Assembly: GCA_938027385.1 (NCBI GenBank)
Contig: CALJBF010000230.1
Span: 1 to 24,366, forward strand
DNA from: an uncultured Porphyromonadaceae bacterium
GTDB lineage: Bacteria; Bacteroidota; Bacteroidia; Bacteroidales; Muribaculaceae
Direction of reading: 5' to 3'
DNA: 24,366 bases
In this document: piece after piece, positions 6,017 through 14,853 of the stretch
Position numbering within the stretch: position 1 is the first letter of the stretch
Layout: each line of letters opens with the position of its first letter
Program-made: the position numbers and the translations under genes
Notes under the pieces: generated by a model
Told to the model about the DNA's origin: nothing
Seen by the model: the letters and a program-made list of their open reading frames with translations, nothing else
Databases searched by the model: none

Positions 6017-9000
6017 TCAGCGGACCAGAAGCTTGTAGCTGTTGGGGCCGACGGTGAGCAGGGCCACCCCGACAGGCACGGGGATTGCCTGGGGGTCGGT
6101 GCAGACGGTGGTGGCCACAAGGCGTCCTGCGGTGTCATAGAGGGCCGCTGGGAGGCCTTCGGCACCGCTGATGAGGATTGTGTTGTCGACAACCCTCACG
6201 TCGATTCCGGAGCCTGCGATGGGGTCGATTGACGAGGTCACGATCTGCACCTCGTTGGAGAGGCGCGACTCGCCGAGGTCGAGGATGGTAGACACGGCAT
6301 AACGGCACGACGTACCGGCCTCTGTGGCGGCGTCGGCGTATGTGGTGCCGGTGACCATGGCATCGTTAACCTTCACATCGTCGCGGTAGACGTTGTAGCC
6401 GAGCACCTCCATCGGTTCGGTGCAGTCAATCGGGGTATAGGCTATGTCGTCGATGAAGAGCATGAACCGGTCGTTTGAGATGCAGCGGATGGCGAAGTAA
6501 CGTGTGCCGGCGGGGAGGGTGAACTCATACTGTGTCCACTCGGCGGGAACCGAGCCGCAGAGGCGCACGCGCTTGAAACTGTCAAGGCGGCGGTCGGTGG
6601 TCGAATACAGCACCTCGAAGGTCTCAAGCAGAGAGGCGTCGTAGCTCTTGGCCCAGAACGACAGGCGGTCGGAGGTCACCGATACCATCGGCGAGATCAG
6701 CCAGTCGTCGCTGACACCGGTGGCGCCGTCTACCCAGCCCGAGGCAAGGTATCTGTTGCCCGAATGGGCCTTCAGGTCACCGTTGGGGTCGTAGGGCATG
6801 CTCTCGTGCGAGTCATCCATCACGAAGTACGATACCGGACCCGATATGCCGGGGAAGGTAATCTCGTTGAACCCGCCGAACGGTTCGCCGTCGCCATCGA
6901 CGAGTTTCCAGTCATCGAGGTCGGCCTTTGCGAACGGCGCGAACGACTCGAAATCTTCGGTAACCTCGGGGGGCACACAGTCAAACACGGGTATGAAAGG
7001 CTGAGACCATGTGAGCGTGTTCACGCCACCCTCGGTAGTGCCCGCGAGGTCATCGACAGAGGGATAGAAGGGCAAACGGTGGGTCACGGTCACCTCGGCG
7101 GTGGTGTTGTCGGCCGGGAGCTGGTCGGCGGCGTAGACAATCTGCGCGCGGTATACAAACTCCTCGGGCATGGTGATGTCAGGAAGCTCGGTGAAACGCA
7201 CCTCGGTGGCTACATCCGGTGCCAGGGGCTCGCCCTGGTATGTCTGCACAAGTTCGTCGTTGCGGTAAAGCTCAACGGAATATCCCTCGGCGGTCTGCGC
7301 GCCGTAGTTCTGCATGCGCACGGTCACGTCGGCCTCCTCGCCCGGATACATGCGTGCCGGGGCAGAGATGGAGAGGGCGGTGAGGTTGTGGTCGTACTGC
7401 TGGGTGACGCGCAGGTTGTCGAAGAACAGATAGTTCTGTGACTGGGCCTGCCCCACGATGCCGATCTGTACGGTCTTGCCTATGTAATCGGTAAGCGGAG
7501 CCTCGATCTTAACCCATCCCTCGGGATAATCCTCGGCCCAGAATGTCTTCTCGGCCAGGCGGGTGAATGCAGGGGTCTCGGCAGTGCAGTCGAGCACCTC
7601 GATGGCCACCTTGCTCTGCGAGTCGCGCACGGCGCGGAACCAGATGGAGGCCACGGGGTTCTCGACGCCCGAAATCTCGATCTTACCCGTAATCAGGCGC
7701 GACGTGGCCATGGTGTAGGGGGCGTACATGCCGATGATGCCGTTGTCGGCGTCCTGCGGCACGAGATTGGTGAAATCGCGGTCGCTATATACAATCCACT
7801 CGGCGGGATATTCGGCGATGCGCTCTGAGTTGAACTCATAGGTCAGGTTGCCGTCGGCAAACGAGTCTGCGAACGGCAGTGCGTGCGGCTGACCGGCTGC
7901 CAGGACCTCGGTGTCGGCACCGGCAGCCGACTCGCCGGCGGCAGTAACAGCCTTCACGCGGTACCACACGAAGTGCTGTTCACCGGCCGGAACGGCCTCG
8001 AAGGTGTGCGACGTACCCTCGACAGACTCGAACAGCAGGGCAGGGTCCTCGCCGTAGATAGAGAGGGCATAGATGTTGTATCGTACCAGAGCCGGATTGA
8101 TTGCGGCGCCATCGACATCGAGTGCCGGAGCCTCCCAGCTCAGGGTTACTTTGCCGAGATCGGCGGCATCCTCGGTCACTACGGCATTTGCCGGTGCGGC
8201 AGGGATGTTGGCGCCCACGAAGACGCGTGTTTCCGAACTTTCTCCGGCCGAGGCACCCCACGGCGTGACCTTATATAGATGATAGCCCGGCTCCATGCCG
8301 GTATCCTCGAAACTGAGAGCGGCACCCGGTGCGGGATTCGTGAATGTGTTCACAAGCAGGTCGTCGCGGAAAAGCTCGATGCGGTCGAGCGACGAGAGCG
8401 TGGCGCCCGACATGCTCAGCGACGGGGCGGTGAACGTGACGGCCACCTTGGCCTCGCCACCGAAATCAGGCACTGCTGAAAGGTCGGTGATGGCGGCGGG
8501 TTCGCCGACATTGAGTCCGTCGCTCACGGCCACTGACTTGACGCAGAGCTTGCAGCTGTTGCCCGAACCGAGATAGCGTATGGCAAAACAGTAGAGGCCG
8601 TCGGTCACGGGATCGGCATTGTAGGTGAACGTCTGCCAGTCGCGGCCGATGTTCGAGTCGGCGCCCTTAAGCTCACCGAGCATCACCGTCATCTGTTCGA
8701 CAGTGTTTCCGGTGCCGAGATATATCTCGAACGGCACCTGGTCACCCTGCCAGTACGATTTCATCTCGGCCGAGAAGGTGTAGCGGTAGCCGCCCTTGAG
8801 CCAGATGGCGGGGAGAATGAGCCAGTCGTCGCAGTCCATGCTCGACGACGAGTTGCAGCTCATCTGGTTATAACTGTTCTCATAGGTCCACTTGTTGCTT
8901 GAGCTGTAGCCGTCGACGTCGATTATTGTGAAGGCGTCGGCATCAGCCGCGGTCTCGAAGGCCTGACTGTAGGGTGTGTGCAGGCGGTAGTCACCCACAA

Positions 9001-10519
9001 AGGCCTCCTGCTCCAGAGGGCGGCCGGCGCCCGAGGCGTTAGAGGCCACGATGCGGTAGATGTATGTGCCCTTCTCGCCGGGAGCGAGCACATCGCTGAA
9101 CGTGAGCTGAGCGCCGGGGGCCGGGGCGTCGAATGTCTTCACCAGCAGGTCGCCGCGCCAGACCTTTACGTCGGTAAGGGCCGAAAGGGCGTTCCCGTCG
9201 ATGTCGACAGCCGGGGCGTTGAAGGTTATGACGGCCGTGGCGGGGGTGACATCCACGTCAGAGGTTATCGAGAGAGCGGTGACTGTCTCGGGTGCTGTGC
9301 CGGCAATCCCCTCGTCAATCGAGAAACCGTAGGCATAGCAGTCATAGACTTTGACGGGCGACTTGTCGTGCAGTCCCACATAGTATACGCCGGTCTGCGG
9401 CACATAGAGGAATCCGGCAGGCTCGGCGGCATCCTCGCGTGACGACGAGGGAGTGGTGAACTGCGCGTCATCCATCACCATGAGGGTCATCGCCTCGGGA
9501 GCGGGCGTCATACCGGCCTTGATCTCAAGGGTGTGGGTATAGCTCTTGCCGTAGCTGCTGAACAGGAAACTTACCGGGTAAAGCTTGCCCCCTTCGAGGC
9601 GCAGACCCGGTGTGATGAGCCAGTCGTCGTTGCCCGTGGTCGAGCCGAAACTCTTGTAAGGGAGCTTTACGCGGCCGAAGGTGTCCCACTGCCAGATGTA
9701 GCTGTCATTGTCGGGCGACACGGTGAATGTCAAGAAGTCGTTTATCGACGTCAGGTCGGCTGTCCAGGGGGCCGCGCTTGTGCCCACAGGGGCGCCGTTC
9801 GAGTACACCGGGTCGGATGTCTGGCCACGGAAAGCGGCTGTGACGCTGTAACGGTAACCCACGGCACTGCCGGTGTCGGGCAGTGTCTCGGAGAACGATG
9901 TGGCGGCGAGATTCTCGGCCACGGTGACGTCACCGGGAGTGCGCACCACAGTATATGTGACCTCTGCGGGGAGGAAGAAGGCATCGGTGCGCGTGGCCGT
10001 GGTCACGGGGTTCCACGAGAGGCTTGCCTGAGTGCCCTCGACCGCAAGTGTGGCGCCGGTAACGTTCGACGGCTTGCCCGGGCCCACCCACAGCGACAGG
10101 TAGGGATAATGCGCGCTGCCGGTGCCCTTCTCGTTGACGGCCTTGATGATGATGGTGCGGTAGCCGGCAGGGAGTTCTACAGGCACGTTCATTGTCTGGC
10201 CGTACTGGGCGTCACCCTCGGCATATATCACCTCGGGGTACTGGTTGGCCTCGGTAATGCGGTACTTCACCCACCCCACGGCAGGATACGATGCATAGTT
10301 CAGCCCCTCGGGCATGGTGAAGGTGATGGTGCCCGACGTCGAGCCGTTCTCGAACGAGGCCGACGGATTGGTGACCTTGCCGGGCACTGCCTGCGGGGTC
10401 TGGTCGGCATCGGCCTTCAGTGTCGGCGCCCTGAAACGGTCGGAACCGGCATATACGGCTGTCGAGGCAAGCAGACCGGCTGCGAGCGCCAGGGTCATAA
10501 GTCTGGTAGTTTTCTGCAT
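6017..10519 (-). CDS. Large secreted modular protein with fibronectin-III and cleaved-adhesin (choice-of-anchor J) modules
   Basis: This 1500-residue protein has a signal peptide (MQKTTRLMTLALAAGLLAST..., cleavage near A24). The ATG at 10519 was chosen because it gives a clean signal; 34 further upstream codons do not. Fibronectin-III-like modules lie at about 46-146, 148-246, 409-510, 670-770 and 772-876. Between them are jelly-roll modules with the gingipain/hemagglutinin-type motif DDWLI at about 298-302, 564-568 and 1271-1275, and a fourth without it near 880-1040. A CARDB-like segment (about 1046-1147) precedes the last jelly-roll. The end (IDVRVVDNTILI ... SYKLLVR) resembles a sorting domain. 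It probably serves as a surface adhesin or glycan/protein-binding scaffold, as no catalytic motif was seen. It follows a smaller secreted protein by 53 bases and probably shares its transcript. Confidence 0.88.
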   Translation of the reverse strand: MQKTTRLMTLALAAGLLASTAVYAGSDRFRAPTLKADADQTPQAVPGKVTNPSASFENGSTSGTITFTMPEGLNYASYPAVGWVKYRITEANQYPEVIYAEGDAQYGQTMNVPVELPAGYRTIIIKAVNEKGTGSAHYPYLSLWVGPGKPSNVTGATLAVEGTQASLSWNPVTTATRTDAFFLPAEVTYTVVRTPGDVTVAENLAATSFSETLPDTGSAVGYRYSVTAAFRGQTSDPVYSNGAPVGTSAAPWTADLTSINDFLTFTVSPDNDSYIWQWDTFGRVKLPYKSFGSTTGNDDWLITPGLRLEGGKLYPVSFLFSSYGKSYTHTLEIKAGMTPAPEAMTLMVMDDAQFTTPSSSREDAAEPAGFLYVPQTGVYYVGLHDKSPVKVYDCYAYGFSIDEGIAGTAPETVTALSITSDVDVTPATAVITFNAPAVDIDGNALSALTDVKVWRGDLLVKTFDAPAPGAQLTFSDVLAPGEKGTYIYRIVASNASGAGRPLEQEAFVGDYRLHTPYSQAFETAADADAFTIIDVDGYSSSNKWTYENSYNQMSCNSSSSMDCDDWLILPAIWLKGGYRYTFSAEMKSYWQGDQVPFEIYLGTGNTVEQMTVMLGELKGADSNIGRDWQTFTYNADPVTDGLYCFAIRYLGSGNSCKLCVKSVAVSDGLNVGEPAAITDLSAVPDFGGEAKVAVTFTAPSLSMSGATLSSLDRIELFRDDLLVNTFTNPAPGAALSFEDTGMEPGYHLYKVTPWGASAGESSETRVFVGANIPAAPANAVVTEDAADLGKVTLSWEAPALDVDGAAINPALVRYNIYALSIYGEDPALLFESVEGTSHTFEAVPAGEQHFVWYRVKAVTAAGESAAGADTEVLAAGQPHALPFADSFADGNLTYEFNSERIAEYPAEWIVYSDRDFTNLVPQDADNGIIGMYAPYTMATSRLITGKIEISGVENPVASIWFRAVRDSQSKVAIEVLDCTAETPAFTRLAEKTFWAEDYPEGWVKIEAPLTDYIGKTVQIGIVGQAQSQNYLFFDNLRVTQQYDHNLTALSISAPARMYPGEEADVTVRMQNYGAQTAEGYSVELYRNDELVQTYQGEPLAPDVATEVRFTELPDITMPEEFVYRAQIVYAADQLPADNTTAEVTVTHRLPFYPSVDDLAGTTEGGVNTLTWSQPFIPVFDCVPPEVTEDFESFAPFAKADLDDWKLVDGDGEPFGGFNEITFPGISGPVSYFVMDDSHESMPYDPNGDLKAHSGNRYLASGWVDGATGVSDDWLISPMVSVTSDRLSFWAKSYDASLLETFEVLYSTTDRRLDSFKRVRLCGSVPAEWTQYEFTLPAGTRYFAIRCISNDRFMLFIDDIAYTPIDCTEPMEVLGYNVYRDDVKVNDAMVTGTTYADAATEAGTSCRYAVSTILDLGESRLSNEVQIVTSSIDPIAGSGIDVRVVDNTILISGAEGLPAALYDTAGRLVATTVCTDPQAIPVPVGVALLTVGPNSYKLLVR

Positions 10520-10572
10520 GACTTGATCAGATATTTTTGGTTTATCAGAAATTTCGTTTAACGGCCGGCGTA

Positions 10573-11757
10573 TCAGCGGGCCAGGAACTTGCGGGTCTGC
10601 GTGCCTCGGCGTTCCAGGCATGCCTGACCCGGAACGGGAGCGGCGATGCGCACACCCTGCAGGTTGTAATAGACAGGCGCGCCATCGTCGTTGAGGTCGG
10701 CCACCGGTGTGGCGACTGACGACGCGGGGTCGAGGATGTCATACCCCACGAAGATGCGGGTGTTTGACGTGGGGTTGAAGAAGTTGTAGTTGCGTTCGTT
10801 GTAGGCGCCCCACACGGGGAAATCGATCGTGGTCTCGATATGGCCGTCGACCTCCTCCTGCACGAACGTGCCGGTGAGTGTGTGGCGCTCTCCGGCGCCC
10901 GTGGCGGGCGAACCGTCGTCGTTGGCCGCGCCGAGCACGCACTCGCCCAGCATGTCGGGGTCGTCGAGCAGCACCTGCCCGCGCGCCGTCACGGTCTTTG
11001 CCACGGGGTCGATGGTGAAGAACACGTCATAGTCGAACCCCACGTTAGAGAAGTTGCGCACCACAAGGTTCATGCCGTCGACCCAGGTGTGCACCACCGA
11101 CTCGTTGTGGTACTCGCGGCCGTACATGTCAAGGAAATCATATACCATGTGCCCGTTGTAAGGGTGCAGCGAGAGGTCGCGGAACATATAGAGCGTACGG
11201 ACCTCAATCTCCTCCTCACCCGGCACGGGGTCGCACTCGCTAGCCAGCATGAAACCGCCCGAATAATACTGCCCGGAGCCGGAATTGGCGCGGGTCATCA
11301 GGCGCCAGTCGCCATGTGGCGAGGACTCGTCGAGGCGCAGACGCACCTCGTTGTCGTCAATCGACTCATCTTCGGTGAGATTGTAAAGACTCCAGGTAAT
11401 ACCGTCGCGCGACATCACCTCCTGGGGGTACCAGAATGTCAGTATCCGGTACTCCGGTATGTACCCTACCCGCACCGGGCCAAGCAGATATTCGGCAGGG
11501 TACCAGCTTGCCATCAGCCCTGAAAGCATATAGTCGGCCTGCGGCCTGTCGGGCGGGCAGTCAATCGGATAGCAATCGCCGAATGTAACGGGGTCGACCT
11601 TCACGTTGGTGAACATCTCCCAGTTGTCGACACGATACTGCAGGGCCATCCTGCGCCCTTCGAAAGCATCTTCCCGGCCCCAGTCTGAATCGTCGGACGC
11701 CAAAGCGCCCGGCATCGCGGCAATCAATGCGGCCAGTACCGCATAACGTTTTTTCAT
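10573..11757 (-). CDS. Secreted protein of unknown function with C-terminal NLQGVR-type domain
   Basis: This 394-residue protein has a signal peptide (MKKRYAVLAALIAAMPGALA). The mature part is acidic and aromatic-rich, with no recognised catalytic motif. A strand-rich segment with DVFFTIDPVAKTVTARGQVL resembles the pattern seen in the 600-residue secreted protein at 3415. The C-terminus, PVYYNLQGVRIAAPVPGQ followed by a basic tail ending KFLAR, is a form common at the end of exported Bacteroidales proteins and is probably a sorting or anchoring module. It is the first gene of a two-gene unit with the large adhesin-like protein and may be its partner or secreted substrate. Function is unknown. 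Confidence 0.82.
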   Translation of the reverse strand: MKKRYAVLAALIAAMPGALASDDSDWGREDAFEGRRMALQYRVDNWEMFTNVKVDPVTFGDCYPIDCPPDRPQADYMLSGLMASWYPAEYLLGPVRVGYIPEYRILTFWYPQEVMSRDGITWSLYNLTEDESIDDNEVRLRLDESSPHGDWRLMTRANSGSGQYYSGGFMLASECDPVPGEEEIEVRTLYMFRDLSLHPYNGHMVYDFLDMYGREYHNESVVHTWVDGMNLVVRNFSNVGFDYDVFFTIDPVAKTVTARGQVLLDDPDMLGECVLGAANDDGSPATGAGERHTLTGTFVQEEVDGHIETTIDFPVWGAYNERNYNFFNPTSNTRIFVGYDILDPASSVATPVADLNDDGAPVYYNLQGVRIAAPVPGQACLERRGTQTRKFLAR

Positions 11758-11883
11758 ATTTGTGTGCGTTTATGTTGATTTATACAGCCAAAGCCCATAC
11801 GACAGATTAGATTATCGTCTGAATATCAGATTTTAAAGTATAAAGTCTCAGCTTTGACCCTCTTGGGGATGAATTGATTTTGA

Positions 11884-11891
11884 CAAATATA
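11884..11891 (-). promoter_or_regulatory. Possible -7 element for the secreted-protein operon
   Basis: The - strand reads TATATTTG here, matching TANNTTTG, about 126 bases before the ATG at 11757. TTTTG runs occur further upstream, but none at the normal 19-21 spacing. The surrounding 11758-12076 spacer is AT-rich and contains no gene. Confidence 0.4.
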
Positions 11892-11966
11892 CAAACAAAT
11901 ATGCAACATTCGTTGACAAAAGTGTTAAAATTTTCCCAACATCAGGCAAACAGCCTTAATATTTTC

Positions 11967-12038
11967 AAATCCGCCAGCAAAAAGCCACCGCAACGCTATT
12001 TACGGCAAATAACCGCATAATTTTCAGCCGGCGGATTT
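11967..12038. repeat. Spaced inverted repeat upstream of the MATE gene
   Basis: AAATCCGCC (11967-11975) and GGCGGATTT (12030-12038) are perfect 9-bp arms 54 bases apart, and the right arm runs into a T tract. The right arm lies just before the MATE promoter. This could be a regulator site, a cruciform or a terminator for anti-oriented transcription; the role is unknown. Confidence 0.5.
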
Positions 12039-12063
12039 TTTACCCGGTGACAGTATTTTTTTG

Positions 12064-12071
12064 TAATTTTG
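12064..12071 (+). promoter_or_regulatory. -7 element for the MATE gene, very close to the start codon
   Basis: TAATTTTG matches TANNTTTG and ends 5 bases before the ATG at 12077. If it is used, the transcript would start at or next to the ATG, giving a leaderless or nearly leaderless mRNA. Otherwise the next in-frame ATG at 12113 would be used with a leader of about 35 bases. No clear -33 element was seen. Confidence 0.5.
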
Positions 12072-12076
12072 TGAAT

Positions 12077-13441
12077 ATGGAAGCCACACGCAAGGAATCG
12101 GGGAAAGTCGACATGCTCCACGGGCCGCTCGCGGGTAAGATACTCGTCTTCGCACTGCCGCTGATAGCCAGCGGTGTGCTCCAGCAGTCGTTCAACGCCG
12201 TCGACGTGGCCATAATCGGCCGGTATTCGACGAGCCACGCCATTGCAGCCGTCGGCAGCAACGGCCCGATCATCAGTATTCTGGTGAATCTGTTTCTCGG
12301 CATAGCCGTGGGCGCCAATGTGGTAATCGCCAACTATCTGGGGCGCCGGAGCTTTGACGCCGTGAAACGGTCCGTTTCCACGGTGGCCATAGTGGCCCTG
12401 CTGTCGGGCGTGATTCTGGCGGTACTGGGCACCACACTGGCGCGTCCGATACTTGAGGCGATGTCGGCCCCCGACGATGTCATAGACCTGGCGGCTACCT
12501 ATCTGCGCATATATTTCTGCGGCATGCCGTTCGCGATGATCTACAACTTCGGGTCGGCGATAATGCGCAGCGTAGGCGACACCCGGCGCCCGTTCTACTG
12601 CCTGATTGTGGCCACAATATGCAACTTCGTGCTTGACTGGCTGTTTGTGGCGCGTCTCGGCATGGGTGTGGCCGGGGTGGCCTGGGGCACGGTGATAGCC
12701 AACGCCGTAAACGCCGGAATCATGGTGATGTTCCTGACGCGTCTGCCCGACCCGGTGACGCTGTCGCTGAAACGGTGGTCGCTCTCGATGCCCGATTTCC
12801 GCAAGATGCTGCAGATCGGTATCCCGGCCGGCCTGCAGGGCATGGTGTTCTCGATCTCGAATATCTTCATCCAGTCGGCCATAAACCAGTATGGTTCAGA
12901 CGCCATAGCCGGATCTGCGGCGGCGCTGACCTACGAGGCCTATTGCTATTTCATCGTGGCGGCGTTCAGCCAGGCCACCATAGCGTTCACCGGCCAGAAC
13001 CACGGCGCCGGTCTGCCCGACCGCTGCCGGCGTGTGTGGGGCATCTCAATGCTTTACAGCGTGGTGCTCTGCGGAGCGGCCAACGCCCTGATACTCTGGC
13101 AACATAACGCCTTCATCAGCGTATTCACCACCGACCCCGCCGTGGCCGAATATGCCGTGACACGTTTCAAGGTGGTGCTGATATGGCAGTGCCTGGCGTC
13201 GAGTTACGAGGTCTCGGGCGCCTATATGCGCGGCCTGGGGTATTCGATGACGCCGATGATCCTCACAATCTTCGGCACCTGCGTGTTGCGTCTGGGCTGG
13301 GTGTATGTGTATTCGGGCATCGACCACTCATTCTCGACGCTGATGACCATCTACCCCATCACCTGGGCGGCCACCGGCGTGATGGTGGTTGCCGCCGCCT
13401 TCAGGGTGCAGAAAAAGGCATTCCTTTGCCACAACAAATAA
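12077..13441 (+). CDS. MATE-family efflux transporter
   Basis: This 454-residue integral membrane protein has about 12 hydrophobic helices in two MatE halves. The N-terminal signature MLHGPLAGKILVFALPLIAS is typical of the bacterial NorM/DinF branch, and GVAGVAWGTVIANAVNAG is a typical MATE helix. Such transporters export cationic drugs or metabolites using Na+ or H+ gradients. The ATG at 12077 was preferred to the one at 12047 because a promoter-like -7 element overlaps the earlier start and family members usually have only about ten residues before MLHGP. The start at 12113 remains possible. The gene converges on the MFS gene. The family is secure; the substrate is unknown. Confidence 0.93.
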   Translation: MEATRKESGKVDMLHGPLAGKILVFALPLIASGVLQQSFNAVDVAIIGRYSTSHAIAAVGSNGPIISILVNLFLGIAVGANVVIANYLGRRSFDAVKRSVSTVAIVALLSGVILAVLGTTLARPILEAMSAPDDVIDLAATYLRIYFCGMPFAMIYNFGSAIMRSVGDTRRPFYCLIVATICNFVLDWLFVARLGMGVAGVAWGTVIANAVNAGIMVMFLTRLPDPVTLSLKRWSLSMPDFRKMLQIGIPAGLQGMVFSISNIFIQSAINQYGSDAIAGSAAALTYEAYCYFIVAAFSQATIAFTGQNHGAGLPDRCRRVWGISMLYSVVLCGAANALILWQHNAFISVFTTDPAVAEYAVTRFKVVLIWQCLASSYEVSGAYMRGLGYSMTPMILTIFGTCVLRLGWVYVYSGIDHSFSTLMTIYPITWAATGVMVVAAAFRVQKKAFLCHNK

Positions 13442-13464
13442 CGGCAACGCACAGGGCCGGTAGG

Positions 13465-13539
13465 GTCTTTAGAGTCTTTAGCGACCTTAAAGACCTTAAA
13501 GACCTTAAAGACCTTAAAAAAGACCCTAAAGACCCTAAA
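13465..13539. repeat. 9-bp tandem repeat, tract 2, between convergent transporter genes
   Basis: The order is two units of the GTCTTTAGA type, four of GACCTTAAA (13483, 13492, 13501, 13510), an AAA spacer, then two of GACCCTAAA (13522, 13531). The first two units are inverted relative to the rest, so GTCTTTA can fold onto TAAAGAC. The tract fills nearly all the space between the MATE and MFS stop codons and may act as a bidirectional terminator or spacer. Confidence 0.85.
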
Positions 13540-13544
13540 AGCTT

Positions 13545-14792
13545 TTATTTCTGCAAATCAGGTGCCAGGGCCTTTGATCGCCTCGACAGCCACAGCACCG
13601 TCACCGCAAGCACCACAAACACAATGGCGGTAGAGTGCAGTATGTTGCCCACACCAACCAGCGGCGACACCACGGCACCCACCACATATCCGGCCACACC
13701 GAGCACCGACGACGCCTCGCCGGCCTTGAAACGCCCCTCGTTCATGGCCAGGGTGTTGGCCGAGGTGAAAATCAGCCCCAGGCCGAACATCACAACTACA
13801 ATCAGCACCTCGAACAGCACAAGGCTGTACACAAACCAGAGTGCCGGTGCCACGCCGGCAACAGCGACCGCCACGACGACCGCTCCCACCGTGGCGGCAC
13901 GTTTCAGCAGTTTGAATTTCAGCGCCGCCATCGACCCGGCGGCCACAAACAGGGCGTTGAACCCGATTACGAGGCCGTAGGCCGTCTCCGACAGCCCGTA
14001 ATGGTTCTGCATAATGAACGGGGTGGCCGAAATATACGCGAACAGCAATCCCAGTGCCACCCCTTTCAGGCACACATGTGTCATGAATGCGCGGTCAGCC
14101 AGCAACACCTTATAGCCCGCGAAAGCACGCAGAGGCCCCACGGTGACACGCCGCGAGCGTGCCAGCGACTCCTTTACCCATGGCGAGCACACAAGAATCA
14201 CGAGGGCGAACAGCGCAAGCACCACAAACACGCCTTTCCAGCCGAAAGCGTGCGCCGTGACACCGCCGATCACCGGAGCCGAGGCGGGCGCCACACCGTT
14301 TATGGCGCCCGTGAGGGCCATCAGTTTTGCCAATGGACGCCCCGAATACACGTCGGCCGGGATGGTGCGCGCCAGGAAATAGCCGCCCGAGGCACCTATC
14401 CCCTGAAACAGACGCCACAGGTTGAATTCATGTATGGTATGCGAGAAAAGCGAGCACACCGCCGCCACGATGAACAGGATAACCGACCCGATCAGCACCG
14501 GACGGCGCCCGTAGCGGTCGCTGACCGGCCCGAGCACGATCTGCCCGATGGCCAAGCCTGCCATGCCCATGGTTAGGCCCATCTGCCCCAGCGGCACCGA
14601 GCACCCGAAGAACCGGCACATGGCCGGGAGGGCGGGGGTGTACATGTCGTTGACAAACGACCCCAGCGCGCTCATAAGTACCAGAAACAGCACAAGAAAC
14701 GCATAATACCCCTTGTGTTGAGTGAGGGCTGTCTGCATGGGTGAGTCCCCGCCGCCGGCAGCAGCAGGCTGTGATGGTGTGGTATTGCTCAT
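13545..14792 (-). CDS. MFS drug efflux transporter, Bcr/CflA type
   Basis: This 415-residue protein with 12 predicted helices belongs to the DHA1 drug:H+ antiporter family. Visible marks are the first-helix motif DMYTPALPAM, motif A (GPVSDRYGRRPVL) between helices 2 and 3, and LFQGIGASGGYFLAR (motif B region, helix 4). The N-terminus has a cytoplasmic extension of about 30 residues. The ATG at 14792 was chosen over the TTG 30 bases upstream, which lies inside a terminator hairpin. The ATG 54 bases downstream (14738) would also leave all helices intact. The hairpin and its U tract lie immediately before the chosen ATG, so expression may depend on read-through or on an internal start. Confidence 0.92.
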   Translation of the reverse strand: MSNTTPSQPAAAGGGDSPMQTALTQHKGYYAFLVLFLVLMSALGSFVNDMYTPALPAMCRFFGCSVPLGQMGLTMGMAGLAIGQIVLGPVSDRYGRRPVLIGSVILFIVAAVCSLFSHTIHEFNLWRLFQGIGASGGYFLARTIPADVYSGRPLAKLMALTGAINGVAPASAPVIGGVTAHAFGWKGVFVVLALFALVILVCSPWVKESLARSRRVTVGPLRAFAGYKVLLADRAFMTHVCLKGVALGLLFAYISATPFIMQNHYGLSETAYGLVIGFNALFVAAGSMAALKFKLLKRAATVGAVVVAVAVAGVAPALWFVYSLVLFEVLIVVVMFGLGLIFTSANTLAMNEGRFKAGEASSVLGVAGYVVGAVVSPLVGVGNILHSTAIVFVVLAVTVLWLSRRSKALAPDLQK

Positions 14793-14829
14793 AAAAAACG
14801 GTTGTTTGCTAAGAGATAACAAACAACCG
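14793..14829 (-). terminator. Intrinsic terminator or attenuator abutting the MFS start codon
   Basis: On the - strand the arms CGGTTGTTTG and CAAACAACCG form a perfect 10-bp stem with an 11-base loop. Six T residues follow, the last of which touches the MFS ATG. It would end the EnvC-like gene's transcript. Because nothing separates it from the next coding sequence, it could also act as an attenuator. Confidence 0.88.
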
Positions 14830-14853
14830 CGGATGGGGGTTTTAGGGTAAGGG

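Noticed and set aside
10520..10621. Upstream start extending the large adhesin-like protein by 34 residues
   Set aside because: The extension overlaps the end of the preceding gene and would bury the signal peptide; the ATG at 10519 gives a proper signal sequence.
12047..12076. ATG at 12047 as MATE start
   Set aside because: It lies upstream of the -7 element that appears to drive the gene and adds residues not usual in the family.
13465..13539. CRISPR array
   Set aside because: The units are contiguous 9-mers with no spacers, and no cas genes are nearby. The same reasoning applies to the tracts at 5869 and 14854.
14793..14822. TTG start giving 10 extra residues for the MFS transporter
   Set aside because: The TTG lies inside the terminator hairpin and the ATG at 14792 is ordinary and in frame.
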